Positions 27,001 through 37,179 of a stretch of DNA of 64,000 nt are shown here, one piece after another. The notes below the pieces were generated by a model. The model saw only the letters and a program-made list of their open reading frames with translations. It was not told the origin of the DNA and made no database searches. Each line of letters begins with the position of its first letter. Within the stretch, counting starts at the first letter, position 1. The translations under genes and the position numbers were made by a program. Source of the DNA: Fodinibius halophilus (GTDB lineage Bacteria > Bacteroidota > Rhodothermia > Balneolales > Balneolaceae); contig NZ_JAALLS010000005.1 of the NCBI RefSeq assembly GCF_011059105.1, positions 87,938 through 151,937 on the forward strand, in the 5' to 3' direction.

Positions 27001-29239
27001 TATTGATGTAGGCAGCCTCGAAATTCAATCAGGGGTTTCCCTAATCTTATTTGGAGGCAACGCCATTACCTTATCAGGCAACCTTAACATAGACGGAACG
27101 CTTGATATTGAAGATAACACCGAAATTGCCGTTGGTGGTGATTTTTTAGGCTCCGGCTCGTTTTCGGCCGGGCAATCTACCGATATTCTAATAGATGGCG
27201 ATATTTATGTCCCCAGCTTCTTAGCCCGTACCTCCGGCTCACATATTACTCTGGCGGGTAGTACCCCACAGGTTATTTCATCCGCTAATATTCTTACCCA
27301 AAACCTGAATATCCAAAATGATGTCAATGTTAATTCGGCTAACGATCTAATTGACACCTCGGTATTAACTATCAATAGTGGTAAAACACTTGAACTTAAC
27401 ACCGGTGCAAATGATACACTCGATGTTTCCCAAGAAATAACAGGCGATGGAACTCTTCTCATCAATGACAATGCCATCGTCATGAGCGGAAACTTTAACC
27501 TACAAGATATAGATGCTTCACAAGGCACCGTTATTTTTGGGGTCCGCCCGGGCCAAGATCCCAGCAGCTCATCGCTGTCTGAACAACAGGTTTCGAATTT
27601 GGATCAGATGAAAAATGCGATAGTCAATAACAACTTTGGGGTCGAAACATTTGCTGATGTTGTTGTCGATGGTACCCTTACTCTGGAAAACGGCCCCCTT
27701 ACTATCAGTTCGGGAAAAAGCCTGATTGCTCCAAACCAGGTGTACAACAACGGTAATTTAAAATTACAGCGGACCATAAGTTCACAACAGGGCTGGCTCA
27801 TGATAAGCGCTCCCATCAATACCGATTTTACCGACTTTTTCTCGGGCTCAGACACACTTACTGTTCAGGGCATAACCGGATCTACATACCCTAGCCGACA
27901 ACCAAACCTGCTCTACTATAACGAAACTATCCCGGGTACCGACAACCAGCGCTGGCGTGCTCCTTCTTCAATGAGCAGCTCGATACAAGATCCTGACTCT
28001 ACAGGCCGAGGTTTCTTCTTCTATGTATTCGGAGATGTATCAAGCGACACTGATTATAATGATACACTTCCAGTAACACTGGAAGTCAGCGGCCAAGAGT
28101 ATAAACATGCAAACAGCTCTTTCAACTTTAGCTCAGTAACATATACTGCAGCCGCAGATACCGGGTGGAACTTGGTAGGCAACCCCTGGGCCGCTACCCT
28201 GGACTGGGATGCTGCGGGCTGGACAAAAACCAATATTGACAATGCGGTTTATGTTTGGGATCCATCTACGAATAGCTATTTAACCTGGAACGGCATAGAT
28301 GGTTCACTTAACGATGGACTTATCAAACCATTTCAGGCATTTTGGATTAAAGCCAATGGTGAGAGTCCCGTATTATCCATCGATAAATCAGTTAAAACTA
28401 CGGGCGGAAACTACCATGGCAAATCTAAAAAGAAACCCGCTTCCATCGGTTTTCTTCTAGAGACGGATAGTCTTTCTAATGAAATGCATCTGACGTTAAC
28501 CTCCGATGGGAGTCAAGGGTATGATCCCCGCGATGCCTACCGCCTGTTGCCCTTTAATACCGATACCTATCTTGAATTCTATACTACCCTTGAGGACGGA
28601 ACTGAACTTGCTATCAATAACCTGGCCCGTAGTTTTGGCAAATCGGTTACGATACCACTTCACCTAGGAGGATATAAGAATGGAACACCCATTAATGGAG
28701 AGTATACGATATCTTGGCCCAACTTCGGTAAGGTTCCCGAGGCTTGGACCATAAAACTCATAGACCGTGAAAAGGATAAAAAGATTGATCTCCGAAAAAA
28801 CACCTTTTACAGCTTCGACCTGTCTCAATCAAAAAAGAAAACCGTCTCAAAAAACACCCTAGAAAACTTCCGACTTACCAAAAAGTCTCCTGCTAAAAAT
28901 AAAATGAAAAATGGATCCGGAGACAGCCGGTTTGCAATCCGAATAGAACCCGGTGCTGATGGTGCAGGTATCCCTGATGAGTACTCACTGGGTATAAACT
29001 ATCCCAATCCATTTAGCGAATGGACCAAAATAAAATATAATACCCCTGTAGAAGGCAAAGTAAAACTACTCATTTATGACATCCTTGGCAGACGCGTAAA
29101 AACCCTCCTCAATGAACGCCGCAAAGCTGCCTACCACGAACTAAAATGGACACCAACTCAACTTGCCAGCGGGGTCTATATTTGTGTAATGCGGGCCGGC
29201 GGAAAACAGTTTACCAAGAAGCTGACATACTTCAAGTAG
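24065..29239 (+). CDS. T9SS cargo: 1724-residue surface protein with Ig-like repeats
   Basis: TTG start; signal peptide 1-24 (MKKKGYILC...LRAQ). Domain about 30-175 (ETVSGQLAAGGTIALTLPDG) recurs in the next gene. Residues about 180-930 are a chain of Ig-like domains marked by YLRDQFGNKV, VQLLDSFGNKVPQSG and VQIKDEFGNNLVSGG; the last is a good Big_1/invasin-type domain (about 605-705). An NW...VP segment (WTNPENWSQNQVP) starts a strand-rich part at about 933. The shared module spans about 1230-1455 (GWLMISAPINTDF, WNLVGNPWAATLDW, KPFQAFWIKAN). The sorting domain is at about 1638-1724 (INYPNPFSEWTKIKY, YDILGRRVKTL, LASGVYICVMR, KKLTYFK). Likely a surface adhesin exported by T9SS. The sorting domain deviates at PFSEW where PFNPE is usual. 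Confidence 0.9.
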   Translation: MKKKGYILCITMGILFLGFSPLRAQTADVIKASGATELSIDSVATQGFTSIDGPTIRETVSGQLAAGGTIALTLPDGFVWNTGLTGSDITITIEPTGAANTKLQVGFTSITSSAATFTVDRQSTTNGNGQGPGRVEIQGLQLRPDTLAVPFEKQITNTGSTGPDKNYGNLSTAVGAISQVSVETASDGSGQVVPSQDILAGDSFTVYAIGRDVGDNFVENVSLANTSDWSLVGGNGNIPQTAITSSNDRKSATFSSQTTGTTKIKAVYSEVTNVTSDLITMLPRPTDAVTINTQPSGTATAGSAFSTAPVIYLRDQFGNKVTTDNSTQVTASIASGNGTLSGTLTRTVSAGEITFTGLSANIANTITLQFSSSGITSATSNAIVIEPAAASNLTYIQQPTNTAENKTIDPPVEVQLLDSFGNKVPQSGVSVTIGSEPYWHNSTLSTTTDGSGIATFNDLNVANKTAPDTVQLTTDFSNSSPVSSDPFTIISKNALAKYSIKTTSDTDIGTQQAGTPFTVRITALNGNDNPFTFSADSTLTITADNTLEGDSSNVTILNGNSSIDTTLTFTSTGSTRLYADSSETIFGRSNTFNVTPSDSIDTNTTIVSADPGQITADGSSNATITVQIKDEFGNNLVSGGDTVQLTTDAGTFNGGVQTITANDNGDGTYSAVLTAPTTAGTTANINATVNGRSISDQAAVSFEAGEITGFSFQLPQNSGSPATQTAGVPFDIDVNAIDANGNTVPDFNGSVTFTTNSSLTTGGTATFSNGQLLNHSLTLTKADSNVTITATADNLYNITGTSASFIIQPNSPDASKSTLVATPNVLQNDNSFETVIAVILNDTYNNRVYQQQTVSLNLTQLEENNSSSPDGVAEASLANGSNIPFNNSKAVYRDTLTATTTIEIVEITGAFGNSPSTTIAQTDTVDIVVPNTWTAGAGGPSGNRTDWTNPENWSQNQVPDSTDFVIIPNISDLPILDLNIDVGSLEIQSGVSLILFGGNAITLSGNLNIDGTLDIEDNTEIAVGGDFLGSGSFSAGQSTDILIDGDIYVPSFLARTSGSHITLAGSTPQVISSANILTQNLNIQNDVNVNSANDLIDTSVLTINSGKTLELNTGANDTLDVSQEITGDGTLLINDNAIVMSGNFNLQDIDASQGTVIFGVRPGQDPSSSSLSEQQVSNLDQMKNAIVNNNFGVETFADVVVDGTLTLENGPLTISSGKSLIAPNQVYNNGNLKLQRTISSQQGWLMISAPINTDFTDFFSGSDTLTVQGITGSTYPSRQPNLLYYNETIPGTDNQRWRAPSSMSSSIQDPDSTGRGFFFYVFGDVSSDTDYNDTLPVTLEVSGQEYKHANSSFNFSSVTYTAAADTGWNLVGNPWAATLDWDAAGWTKTNIDNAVYVWDPSTNSYLTWNGIDGSLNDGLIKPFQAFWIKANGESPVLSIDKSVKTTGGNYHGKSKKKPASIGFLLETDSLSNEMHLTLTSDGSQGYDPRDAYRLLPFNTDTYLEFYTTLEDGTELAINNLARSFGKSVTIPLHLGGYKNGTPINGEYTISWPNFGKVPEAWTIKLIDREKDKKIDLRKNTFYSFDLSQSKKKTVSKNTLENFRLTKKSPAKNKMKNGSGDSRFAIRIEPGADGAGIPDEYSLGINYPNPFSEWTKIKYNTPVEGKVKLLIYDILGRRVKTLLNERRKAAYHELKWTPTQLASGVYICVMRAGGKQFTKKLTYFK

Positions 29240-29258
29240 CATCAATATTAAAATTAAC

Positions 29259-29287
29259 AAATAGTTATTAACTAATTATAACTATTT
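29259..29287. repeat. AT-rich perfect inverted repeat between giant genes 2 and 3
   Basis: Arms AAATAGTTAT (29259-29268) and ATAACTATTT (29278-29287) around TAACTAATT, starting 20 bp past the previous stop. Its low GC content and the lack of a T-run make it a doubtful terminator. Confidence 0.4.
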
Positions 29288-29349
29288 AGCAGGGCTCTGT
29301 TCTTTATATTAGTTACTAAATATACATATCAGGCCTATTACTTTCGTTG

Positions 29350-32300
29350 ATGCAAATAAACAACAGTTTATACCAACGGTATTGGAATCATCTACTTTCT
29401 GGAACCCTGCTATTCTTTTTCATCCTATTTTTGGGTGAAACAGTTTTAGCACAATTTAATAACGGATACAACTTTCGAAAACGTATCCAGATCAACGATT
29501 CACAGGTTTCCGGCACACAGCCTCTCTCAAACTTTCCTACCCTCGTTAATATCACCAATACTGATTTAAGATCCGCAGCCAATGGGGGGTTCGTTGAAAA
29601 CGGCAATGGTTTTGATATTATCTTTACCGCCGACGATGGGAGCACCCAACTGAATCATCAGCTGGAATCGTATGACGCTACGACCGGTGAAATAACCGCC
29701 TGGGTACAAGTTCCTGCTCTCGCAGCACAAAACAATACTTATATCTATGTCTATTATGGAAACACCAGTGTAAGTACAGATCCTTCGGTACCAACAACCT
29801 GGGATTCCAACTATCAAATGGTACAACATTTTAATAACAGTTTTCTGGATGCAACTGCTAATAACAACGACGGAACAAATAATGGCACTACCGATATAGC
29901 CGGTCAAATTTTGCGCGCCCGTGATTTTAATGGTTCTAACAATTTTGTTGAAGTTGGTGATGATCCATCCTTATCTATTACAAATCAGATTACGATTTCA
30001 ATGTGGGTATATGGGGATACCTTCTCTAACACCCCGGACCTAGTAACAAAAGGGGATTACACCCAATCATATTCAACATGGATACGCAGCCAAGAAACTG
30101 TACGTTTTGCAATTAACAACAACTTTTTCACTAGTAATAGCACTATCAATGTAGGAACCTGGAATTACTTAACCTTTACCTACGACCAAAACCAGTGGAA
30201 TATCTTTATTGATGGAGCCCAAGACGCCACTGGTAACTATACTGCCCCCATCAATGACCCCAATAACACCCCGCTCTTTATATCAACTGGCCCCCCTCCC
30301 AATGATTATCCCCTGGATGGACGCATAGACGAAGTTCGAATCTCAAACACGGCTCGTTCAGCGGATTGGATCGCCACCGAATACAATAACCAAAATAATC
30401 CGGGTAGTTTTCTCTCACTTGTTAACGACCCTTCGGAATTAAGTAATATTGAAAACCTGGCCAAAGCCTATAATGTAGGCTCTCCTCCCATTAATATTAC
30501 ATCAACATTGACCGTAGATGATTATGATGATGCCACTATACAAAGTGCAACCGTCCAGATAACCACGAATTATGCTACAAATGATGTGCTGGCATTTAGT
30601 GATCAAAATGGGATCACCGGCTCCTGGAATTCAGGATCGGGCACACTAACCCTCAGCGGAAATGCTACCCCGGCCGAATATGAAGCAGCATTACGTTCGG
30701 TAACTTTTGAAAACAGCAGTAGCTCACCCAGTCAGTCGCCCCGCACCATTGAGTTTAAAGTAAATGACGGTACTGATGATAGTAACGTGCAGAGCAGGCA
30801 AATCTACATCCCTTCTATTAATGATCTGTCAGCTGATATTAATAATGTTGTATTTCACTTTTCTGCATTAGATGTAGATGGAGATCTAGACACAAATGAC
30901 CAACCTGCTGACAACACGTCCATAACCCCTTGGTCCGACCGATCTGTAAGTGCCGCCGGCAGTACCGATCTCTCTTTCAGCAACGGGACATCAGCCGAAC
31001 AGGCATTATTTTTTGATAACAGTGCAGCAATGGGCGAGCGGGGAGGCTTACTGTACGACGGTACCGATGATTCGTATACCCGCAGTTCAGATAGTGAAAT
31101 AAACATAGGTAACTTTAATCAAAAGTCATTCGCTGCAGTTTTTAGAACCGGTAACGACATATCAAGTGATCAGGTTATTTACGAGCAGGGAACCACAAAT
31201 CGAGGGTACCTGATAGGGATATTTAATGGCCACCTCTATACTTATGCCTGGAACCACAACGGTTGGTCTGCCGGAGAACAGGATAAATCAATAGATTTGG
31301 GCCAAGTACAGCCCTATACCAGTTATATCGTTATTGCCAGCCACGATGCTACTGCAGGCTCACTGTCGAACCGAACTTGGTCGGCCAATGTTAACGGAGG
31401 CACAATCCAGGTTTTAAATAATACCGATATCCAACAATCTCATAATAGTGCTCCTGAAATAGCTGCCTCCAATGGAGCCTTAGACCCTGTAAATTTTCAG
31501 AGCGTAACTGGGGCAAACTTTGACGGCTACATAGCAGAATTTGTCTCTTGGAATCAATCACTTTCCAACGCTCTTTTTTCGGAAGTATTCAACATTCTCG
31601 ACCAGCGATGGAGTAACGAAGCTCCTCAGCTTTCCAATATCGAAAGTAGCAGTGTCAGTTACACCGAGGGAGACCCGGCTACTTCTCTCACATCAACAAT
31701 TACAATATCCGATAATGATAATACTGTACTTGACAGTGCCCGCGTTGTCATAAGCAACAACTTTGTGTCCTCCGAAGACGTCCTTTCTTTTACCGATGCC
31801 AATGGCATAACAGGCACCTACAACAGTTCCACCGGGGAACTGTTTCTAAGCGGTACCAGTTCACTCAGCAATTACCAGGCGGCATTGCAATCTATTACCT
31901 ATGAAAATACGAATAATGTTGATCCCGCTACCAATAGCCGTACAATAAGTTTTACCGTATACGACTGGGACGACCCAAGCAATACCCTGACCAGAGACAT
32001 TACCATCACCCCGATAAACAGCCTGCCCTCGCTAAGTAATATCGAGACTACTACCCTTACCTATACCGAAGGCGATGGAAATACTCCGGTAACCTCCTCT
32101 ATTACAGTTAGTGATACGGACAACAGTTCCATGCAAAGTGCCACCATCCAAATTACCGCCAACTATTCGCAGGGAGAAGACCTCTTGGATTTTGTGGATG
32201 CAAACGGAATCACCAGCAGCTGGAACAGTTCAACAGGCACCCTTACTCTTTCAGGCAGTGCATCAACAGCTGATTACCAAACAGCATTACGAAATGTAAC

Positions 32301-35300
32301 CTACAATAACCTGAGCGCAGTTCCATCCACCGACAATCGCACCGTCACCTTTACGGTAAATGATGGACTTGATCCAAGCAACAGTCAAAATCGTACCATA
32401 TCAATAACCCCTACCAACGACATACCTGTACTTAACAATTTAGAATCAACGCTTCTTCAAGTTAAAGCCAGTGATCCGCCTGAACAAATCACCTCTGCTA
32501 TTACCGTTGAGGATGCCGATGACCAAGATATTGAAAGTGCTACTATCCAGATATCTAACAACTACCTAAGCAGCGAAGACCAGCTCAACTTTACCGACAT
32601 CCTGGGTATCAGTGGCAGCTGGAACTCCAGCACCGGTACGCTCACACTCACGGGAACTTCGAGCTTGAGTAACTATACCACAGCTTTGCGTTCCATAACG
32701 TATGATAATACCGCTTCGACCCCCTCTCCGGCAACACGTACCATTAGTTTTACCGTTAACGATGGGGATGCAAACAGCAGTACCGTAAGCCGAGATATCG
32801 CACTAAGTGCCGTGCGTTCCATTTCTGGATTACAGCTTTGGCTCAAAGGAGATGCCGGTGTTACTCTTAGTGGAAGTGATGTTACTACCTGGGAAGATCA
32901 AAGTGGAAATACCCGCCACTTCTCCTCTGCAGCAGCCTCTAACAAGCCCCAGTATGCTACCAATATAACCTCGCTTAATAATCAATCAGCTATTGAATTT
33001 GATGGCGGCGGCGACTTCCTTGAAGATGCTGACGGAGAAGCTTACATCAATGGACTAACAGAATATACCCTTTTCTTCGTTATCCAATCCGACCAAACCA
33101 ATGTAAATCGCGGTTTTTGGGATACAGAAGACCCGGACAATCGAGATGAGGTTTTTACTATTCGATATGATGCAGCAGGTGCTAATGCCGGAGCTAACGA
33201 TCTCATAAAAGCCGGTATTCTGGGTAACAGCCCCGACAACCAACTTGAAAGTTTTTCTGACATCCAAACCACCCAGGGGCAGATACTCTCCTATGACTGG
33301 AAAAGCAATGAAGAATACAACCTGGTCGTGGATGGGGTTCTCAATAATCCCAGCGCCATTAGTTCTCCCCCCACTGGTACTTTATCTAATGCTACCAAAG
33401 TGCTGGTTGGCCAAGGAGCTAAAGACGGAGCATCCCAAAGCTGGGATGGATATATCGCTGAAGTTATTTTATACGATCGTTTTTTAAGTGAAAACGAACG
33501 CGAATCCATAGAAGATTACTTGTCCGAGAAGTATAATATTTCTATCCGATTAATAGGCAAAGCTACCGGTGGCGAAAATATATCTGCCGACACTTATAGC
33601 TCGGGTACATATACCTCACTCTCGGGACCACGCCTGCGAGAAGATTTTCGAGGCGAACTCACCCAGGGTAATACCATTGTCTTTGAAGCACCCAGTGGGT
33701 TTGAATGGGATACCGGCGGTTCTAGCCCAAGCGTTAGCATCCAACCGGCCTATGGCAACAGTACTAACCTGGATATCTCTTTTACCAGCCGTACAGCCCA
33801 GCAAATTACCTTTACGGTAGACGCAGAGTCAAACTCACCCAGCAAACCCGGCGAGGCTCTATTCAGCGGGTTACGTATACGACCAACTACAGGTACCCTG
33901 CCCAATTCCGGTACTATTACCAACAGCGGCAGCACAGGGCCCGGGGGCACTACCAATTATGGAAACATCATTATGGTGCCTGGTGCCCCGGCATTACTAA
34001 ATTATGTACAGTCTCCAACCGATAGTCCTGTCAATCAAGCAATTTCACCGGCTATTGCCATAGAAGTAACCGACCAGTTTGGTAATACCATTGAACAAAG
34101 TGGTACCAATATTTCAATTACACTAAGTTCGGGAGCAGGAAACCTCACAGGTACTACCACCCAAGCAACCAATGCTAATGGTCTTGTCTATTTTAATGAT
34201 CTTAAAATAGATCAAACAGGTACAAAAAAATTAACCGTAAATTCTTCCGGTCTTCCGAACAATGAAAGCAGTGCTTTCGACATCAATATGCCGGGCGCCC
34301 TGGCAAGTTTTGAGATTGAAAAAGTTGGAGGCGGCATAATTCCACCACAAACAGCCGGCACTTCATTTGATATTAAGATATCCGCTATTGACGGTACCGG
34401 TTCTGTTGATACTGACTTTAACGGAAGTGTAGATATCTCTTCCAGCGGTATGTTAAGTGATGGCGGAGGCACCACCCCGTCATTTACAAATGGAGTACTC
34501 TCTTCACACGCTATTACAATCTCCAACACCGGAGACTTTACCATCACAGCCACGAACTCCAATGGCAGTGAAAATGGTACCAGCAACTCATTTACCGTTA
34601 ATGCCGGTGCTGCCAACAAAACAACATCACTAATCTCAGCCAGCCCCACCTATATAGCTAATGATGGATCTTCAACATCAACCATAACCGTACAACTACG
34701 AGACTCTGAAGGAAATAACTTGCAATCCGGTGGCGAAAACGTTTCCCTTTCTACAAATGCCGGTTCGCTGGGCAGCGTCACCGATAATAGTGATGGCACA
34801 TACACAGCTACTCTTACTTCGTCCACTAATAACGAAACAGCAACCATCACCGGAACCCTCAATAGCGAAACCATTACTGATAATGAAGAGGTAACCTTTA
34901 CCCAATTTGATGCCATCTGGGAAGGAACACTGGGGGGCGACCCTTCAGCTGAACAATGGAGTAATGGGGCAAACTGGAACACAGGTACTGTTCCTCAAAC
35001 CGGTGATGCGGTGCTAGTTCCTGCAGATCCTGCTGTCGGTAACCTGTACCCGGTAATTCAGAGTGCAGACCAGACCGTCAACGTATTGATTATTGAAAAT
35101 GGAGCTGATGTAAGCGTTGGCGGCGGACAAACACTCACAGTAAATGACGATTTAAGTGGAGGCGGCGATATAAATGGAAGTAACAGTGCTAATCTTGAGG
35201 TCGGCGGCGACCTTACAATCCAGGATCTGCAAATTGGTAATGTTCTGCTCAACGGAACTTCATTACAGCAGGTAGAAAACACCAACCAGTTTACAAATCT

Positions 35301-36981
35301 CGAGATCGATAATTCCAACAATGTTGAAGTCAATCAAAATATATTCGTAGACGGCACCCTCACCCTAACAGCCGGCAACCTTATTATACCATCAGGGTAT
35401 AACTTAATTGCCAACGACCAATCGGTAACATCAGGTGCCCTTACATTTAAAAGAGCTCTCACAGGGGTCGAAGGTTGGCGTATGATATCCTCCCCGGTAG
35501 CCTCTACCTATAGCGACCTCCTCGACGGCACTATTACCCAGGGATACTCAGGAGCATTTTACGATGCCGATGTAGCTCCCCATGATACCCTTCAACCCAA
35601 CGTGCTTTGGTATGACGAAACCCACCAAGGTACCGACAATCAGCGGTGGCGGGCCCCTGCCAGTGCATCCCAATCATTAACAGAAGCCAGAGGATTATTT
35701 GTTTACATTTTTGGGGATGTTCAAAACGATAGCCGCTACAACGAAGAATTGCCCGACACCCTCGAAGTTACAGGCACCGAATTCAATGGCAACGGAAGCG
35801 AAGTTGATTTCGGAATTACCTATACGGCTACGGCCGATACCGGTTGGAATTTAGTAGGTAACCCATATGGAGCCACTCTTGATTGGGATGAAAAAGCAAC
35901 ATGGACAAAAACCAATGTTAATCAAACTATTTATGTTTGGGATCCCAATGCTAATGGCGGCAATGGAAACTTTCTTACCTGGAACGGGCAAATTGGCTCA
36001 CTCGGCAGCGGTCTCATTGCCCCATTCCAGGCATTCTGGGTTAAAGCCAGCGGCACCACTCCATCCTTGACAGTTTCAGAACAAAACAAAACAACAGATG
36101 GGATTTTCAGAAGGAAAGAACAAATACAAAACCCCCTGCCCAAACTCACTTTTAAACTTGAAGCCGAACAACTGCGAGGCATCCAGCAGAAAGTTTACAT
36201 GATGTTTGATGATAATGCCAAACGTGGGCTGGATAAAAAAGATGGCTACCGTATGTTCCCCTTCGGGCAAAATTTTTTAGAGTTGTACTTTAAAAAAAGT
36301 AATGGGGCACAGCTTAGTATCGAAAATCTCCCCCGCGATTTTGACCACCGGTATGAACTAGCTATGCAAGTAGGTGGCATAACAGAAGGCAAACCACTAG
36401 ACGGTAACCTTAGCCTATCCTGGCCAACAATAGAAAATATCCCGTCAGAATGGATGCTCAAACTAAAAGATAATCTGACCGGCAAAGAAGTTAACCTACG
36501 CAAACAATCGTTCTACTCTTTTCACCATCAGGGGCAGAACTCAAAACAAAAAGCGCGTATTGCCAAAAACGTTAATACCACCCCCGATAAGCCCATAGTA
36601 CTGCTCGACCCTTTGGCACGTTCTAACAAGCCCATCTCAAAAGAAAAATCAACTGGTAATAACAGCCGCTTCACGTTGATAATTACCACAAAAGAAATTG
36701 AAGCAAAGATTCCCAGTAAATTCAAGCTCAAACAAAATTACCCCAATCCTTTTAATCCCGAAACAAAAATTGAGTTTGGATTACCCGAAAAAAGTAGAGC
36801 CACCATTGAGATATACGATATCTTGGGACGACGTATTGTTACCTTAGCAAGAGATAAAACATATCCCGCAGGATTTCATACCATTTCCTGGACCCCTAAT
36901 AACCTGGCCAGCGGGGTCTACTTATACCGAATTCGTACAGAGCAACGTGCTATCACCAAAAAGATGACCTATATAAAATAA
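29350..36981 (+). CDS. T9SS cargo: 2543-residue multidomain adhesin (DUF2341, LamG, cadherin-like, Ig)
   Basis: ATG at 29350 chosen over a TTG directly before it. Signal peptide about 1-35 (ETVLAQ). DUF2341-like start (YNFRKRIQINDSQ, about 38-125), LamG-like lectin fold (about 150-345, IDGRIDEVRIS-type end DGRIDEVRISNTARS). Four cadherin-like repeats of about 128 residues, at about 364-490 and 761-1150, each with LSNIE.. start, ATVQIT, GITGSWNSGSGTLTLSG and RTIEFKVNDG. Two further LamG-like domains (about 497-755 and 1158-1395, LQLWLKGDAGVTLSG). Domain shared with gene 24065 (about 1401-1540), three Ig-like domains (about 1545-1850), NW...VP segment, shared module (about 2031-2290, GWRMISSPVASTYSDLLDG) and type A sorting domain (about 2455-2543, QNYPNPFNPETKIEFGLP). 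Predicted giant surface adhesin exported by T9SS; LamG folds suggest glycan binding. Confidence 0.9.
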   Translation: MQINNSLYQRYWNHLLSGTLLFFFILFLGETVLAQFNNGYNFRKRIQINDSQVSGTQPLSNFPTLVNITNTDLRSAANGGFVENGNGFDIIFTADDGSTQLNHQLESYDATTGEITAWVQVPALAAQNNTYIYVYYGNTSVSTDPSVPTTWDSNYQMVQHFNNSFLDATANNNDGTNNGTTDIAGQILRARDFNGSNNFVEVGDDPSLSITNQITISMWVYGDTFSNTPDLVTKGDYTQSYSTWIRSQETVRFAINNNFFTSNSTINVGTWNYLTFTYDQNQWNIFIDGAQDATGNYTAPINDPNNTPLFISTGPPPNDYPLDGRIDEVRISNTARSADWIATEYNNQNNPGSFLSLVNDPSELSNIENLAKAYNVGSPPINITSTLTVDDYDDATIQSATVQITTNYATNDVLAFSDQNGITGSWNSGSGTLTLSGNATPAEYEAALRSVTFENSSSSPSQSPRTIEFKVNDGTDDSNVQSRQIYIPSINDLSADINNVVFHFSALDVDGDLDTNDQPADNTSITPWSDRSVSAAGSTDLSFSNGTSAEQALFFDNSAAMGERGGLLYDGTDDSYTRSSDSEINIGNFNQKSFAAVFRTGNDISSDQVIYEQGTTNRGYLIGIFNGHLYTYAWNHNGWSAGEQDKSIDLGQVQPYTSYIVIASHDATAGSLSNRTWSANVNGGTIQVLNNTDIQQSHNSAPEIAASNGALDPVNFQSVTGANFDGYIAEFVSWNQSLSNALFSEVFNILDQRWSNEAPQLSNIESSSVSYTEGDPATSLTSTITISDNDNTVLDSARVVISNNFVSSEDVLSFTDANGITGTYNSSTGELFLSGTSSLSNYQAALQSITYENTNNVDPATNSRTISFTVYDWDDPSNTLTRDITITPINSLPSLSNIETTTLTYTEGDGNTPVTSSITVSDTDNSSMQSATIQITANYSQGEDLLDFVDANGITSSWNSSTGTLTLSGSASTADYQTALRNVTYNNLSAVPSTDNRTVTFTVNDGLDPSNSQNRTISITPTNDIPVLNNLESTLLQVKASDPPEQITSAITVEDADDQDIESATIQISNNYLSSEDQLNFTDILGISGSWNSSTGTLTLTGTSSLSNYTTALRSITYDNTASTPSPATRTISFTVNDGDANSSTVSRDIALSAVRSISGLQLWLKGDAGVTLSGSDVTTWEDQSGNTRHFSSAAASNKPQYATNITSLNNQSAIEFDGGGDFLEDADGEAYINGLTEYTLFFVIQSDQTNVNRGFWDTEDPDNRDEVFTIRYDAAGANAGANDLIKAGILGNSPDNQLESFSDIQTTQGQILSYDWKSNEEYNLVVDGVLNNPSAISSPPTGTLSNATKVLVGQGAKDGASQSWDGYIAEVILYDRFLSENERESIEDYLSEKYNISIRLIGKATGGENISADTYSSGTYTSLSGPRLREDFRGELTQGNTIVFEAPSGFEWDTGGSSPSVSIQPAYGNSTNLDISFTSRTAQQITFTVDAESNSPSKPGEALFSGLRIRPTTGTLPNSGTITNSGSTGPGGTTNYGNIIMVPGAPALLNYVQSPTDSPVNQAISPAIAIEVTDQFGNTIEQSGTNISITLSSGAGNLTGTTTQATNANGLVYFNDLKIDQTGTKKLTVNSSGLPNNESSAFDINMPGALASFEIEKVGGGIIPPQTAGTSFDIKISAIDGTGSVDTDFNGSVDISSSGMLSDGGGTTPSFTNGVLSSHAITISNTGDFTITATNSNGSENGTSNSFTVNAGAANKTTSLISASPTYIANDGSSTSTITVQLRDSEGNNLQSGGENVSLSTNAGSLGSVTDNSDGTYTATLTSSTNNETATITGTLNSETITDNEEVTFTQFDAIWEGTLGGDPSAEQWSNGANWNTGTVPQTGDAVLVPADPAVGNLYPVIQSADQTVNVLIIENGADVSVGGGQTLTVNDDLSGGGDINGSNSANLEVGGDLTIQDLQIGNVLLNGTSLQQVENTNQFTNLEIDNSNNVEVNQNIFVDGTLTLTAGNLIIPSGYNLIANDQSVTSGALTFKRALTGVEGWRMISSPVASTYSDLLDGTITQGYSGAFYDADVAPHDTLQPNVLWYDETHQGTDNQRWRAPASASQSLTEARGLFVYIFGDVQNDSRYNEELPDTLEVTGTEFNGNGSEVDFGITYTATADTGWNLVGNPYGATLDWDEKATWTKTNVNQTIYVWDPNANGGNGNFLTWNGQIGSLGSGLIAPFQAFWVKASGTTPSLTVSEQNKTTDGIFRRKEQIQNPLPKLTFKLEAEQLRGIQQKVYMMFDDNAKRGLDKKDGYRMFPFGQNFLELYFKKSNGAQLSIENLPRDFDHRYELAMQVGGITEGKPLDGNLSLSWPTIENIPSEWMLKLKDNLTGKEVNLRKQSFYSFHHQGQNSKQKARIAKNVNTTPDKPIVLLDPLARSNKPISKEKSTGNNSRFTLIITTKEIEAKIPSKFKLKQNYPNPFNPETKIEFGLPEKSRATIEIYDILGRRIVTLARDKTYPAGFHTISWTPNNLASGVYLYRIRTEQRAITKKMTYIK

Positions 36982-37179
36982 TTTAATCTTTATTATTGAC
37001 TTCTAATGAAGATTCTGTTCTAACAATGTTATAGTTAAATGTGGATTGGAGTCTACCATACCGCATGTACTAATAAACGTCTCGCTACATTTCTCTAAAA
37101 ATTATGGGAAACTTTGTAACATCTTGCACGTTCACTACTCTTGTTAATAGGGACAGTCGTATAATCATCTACAGACAAT

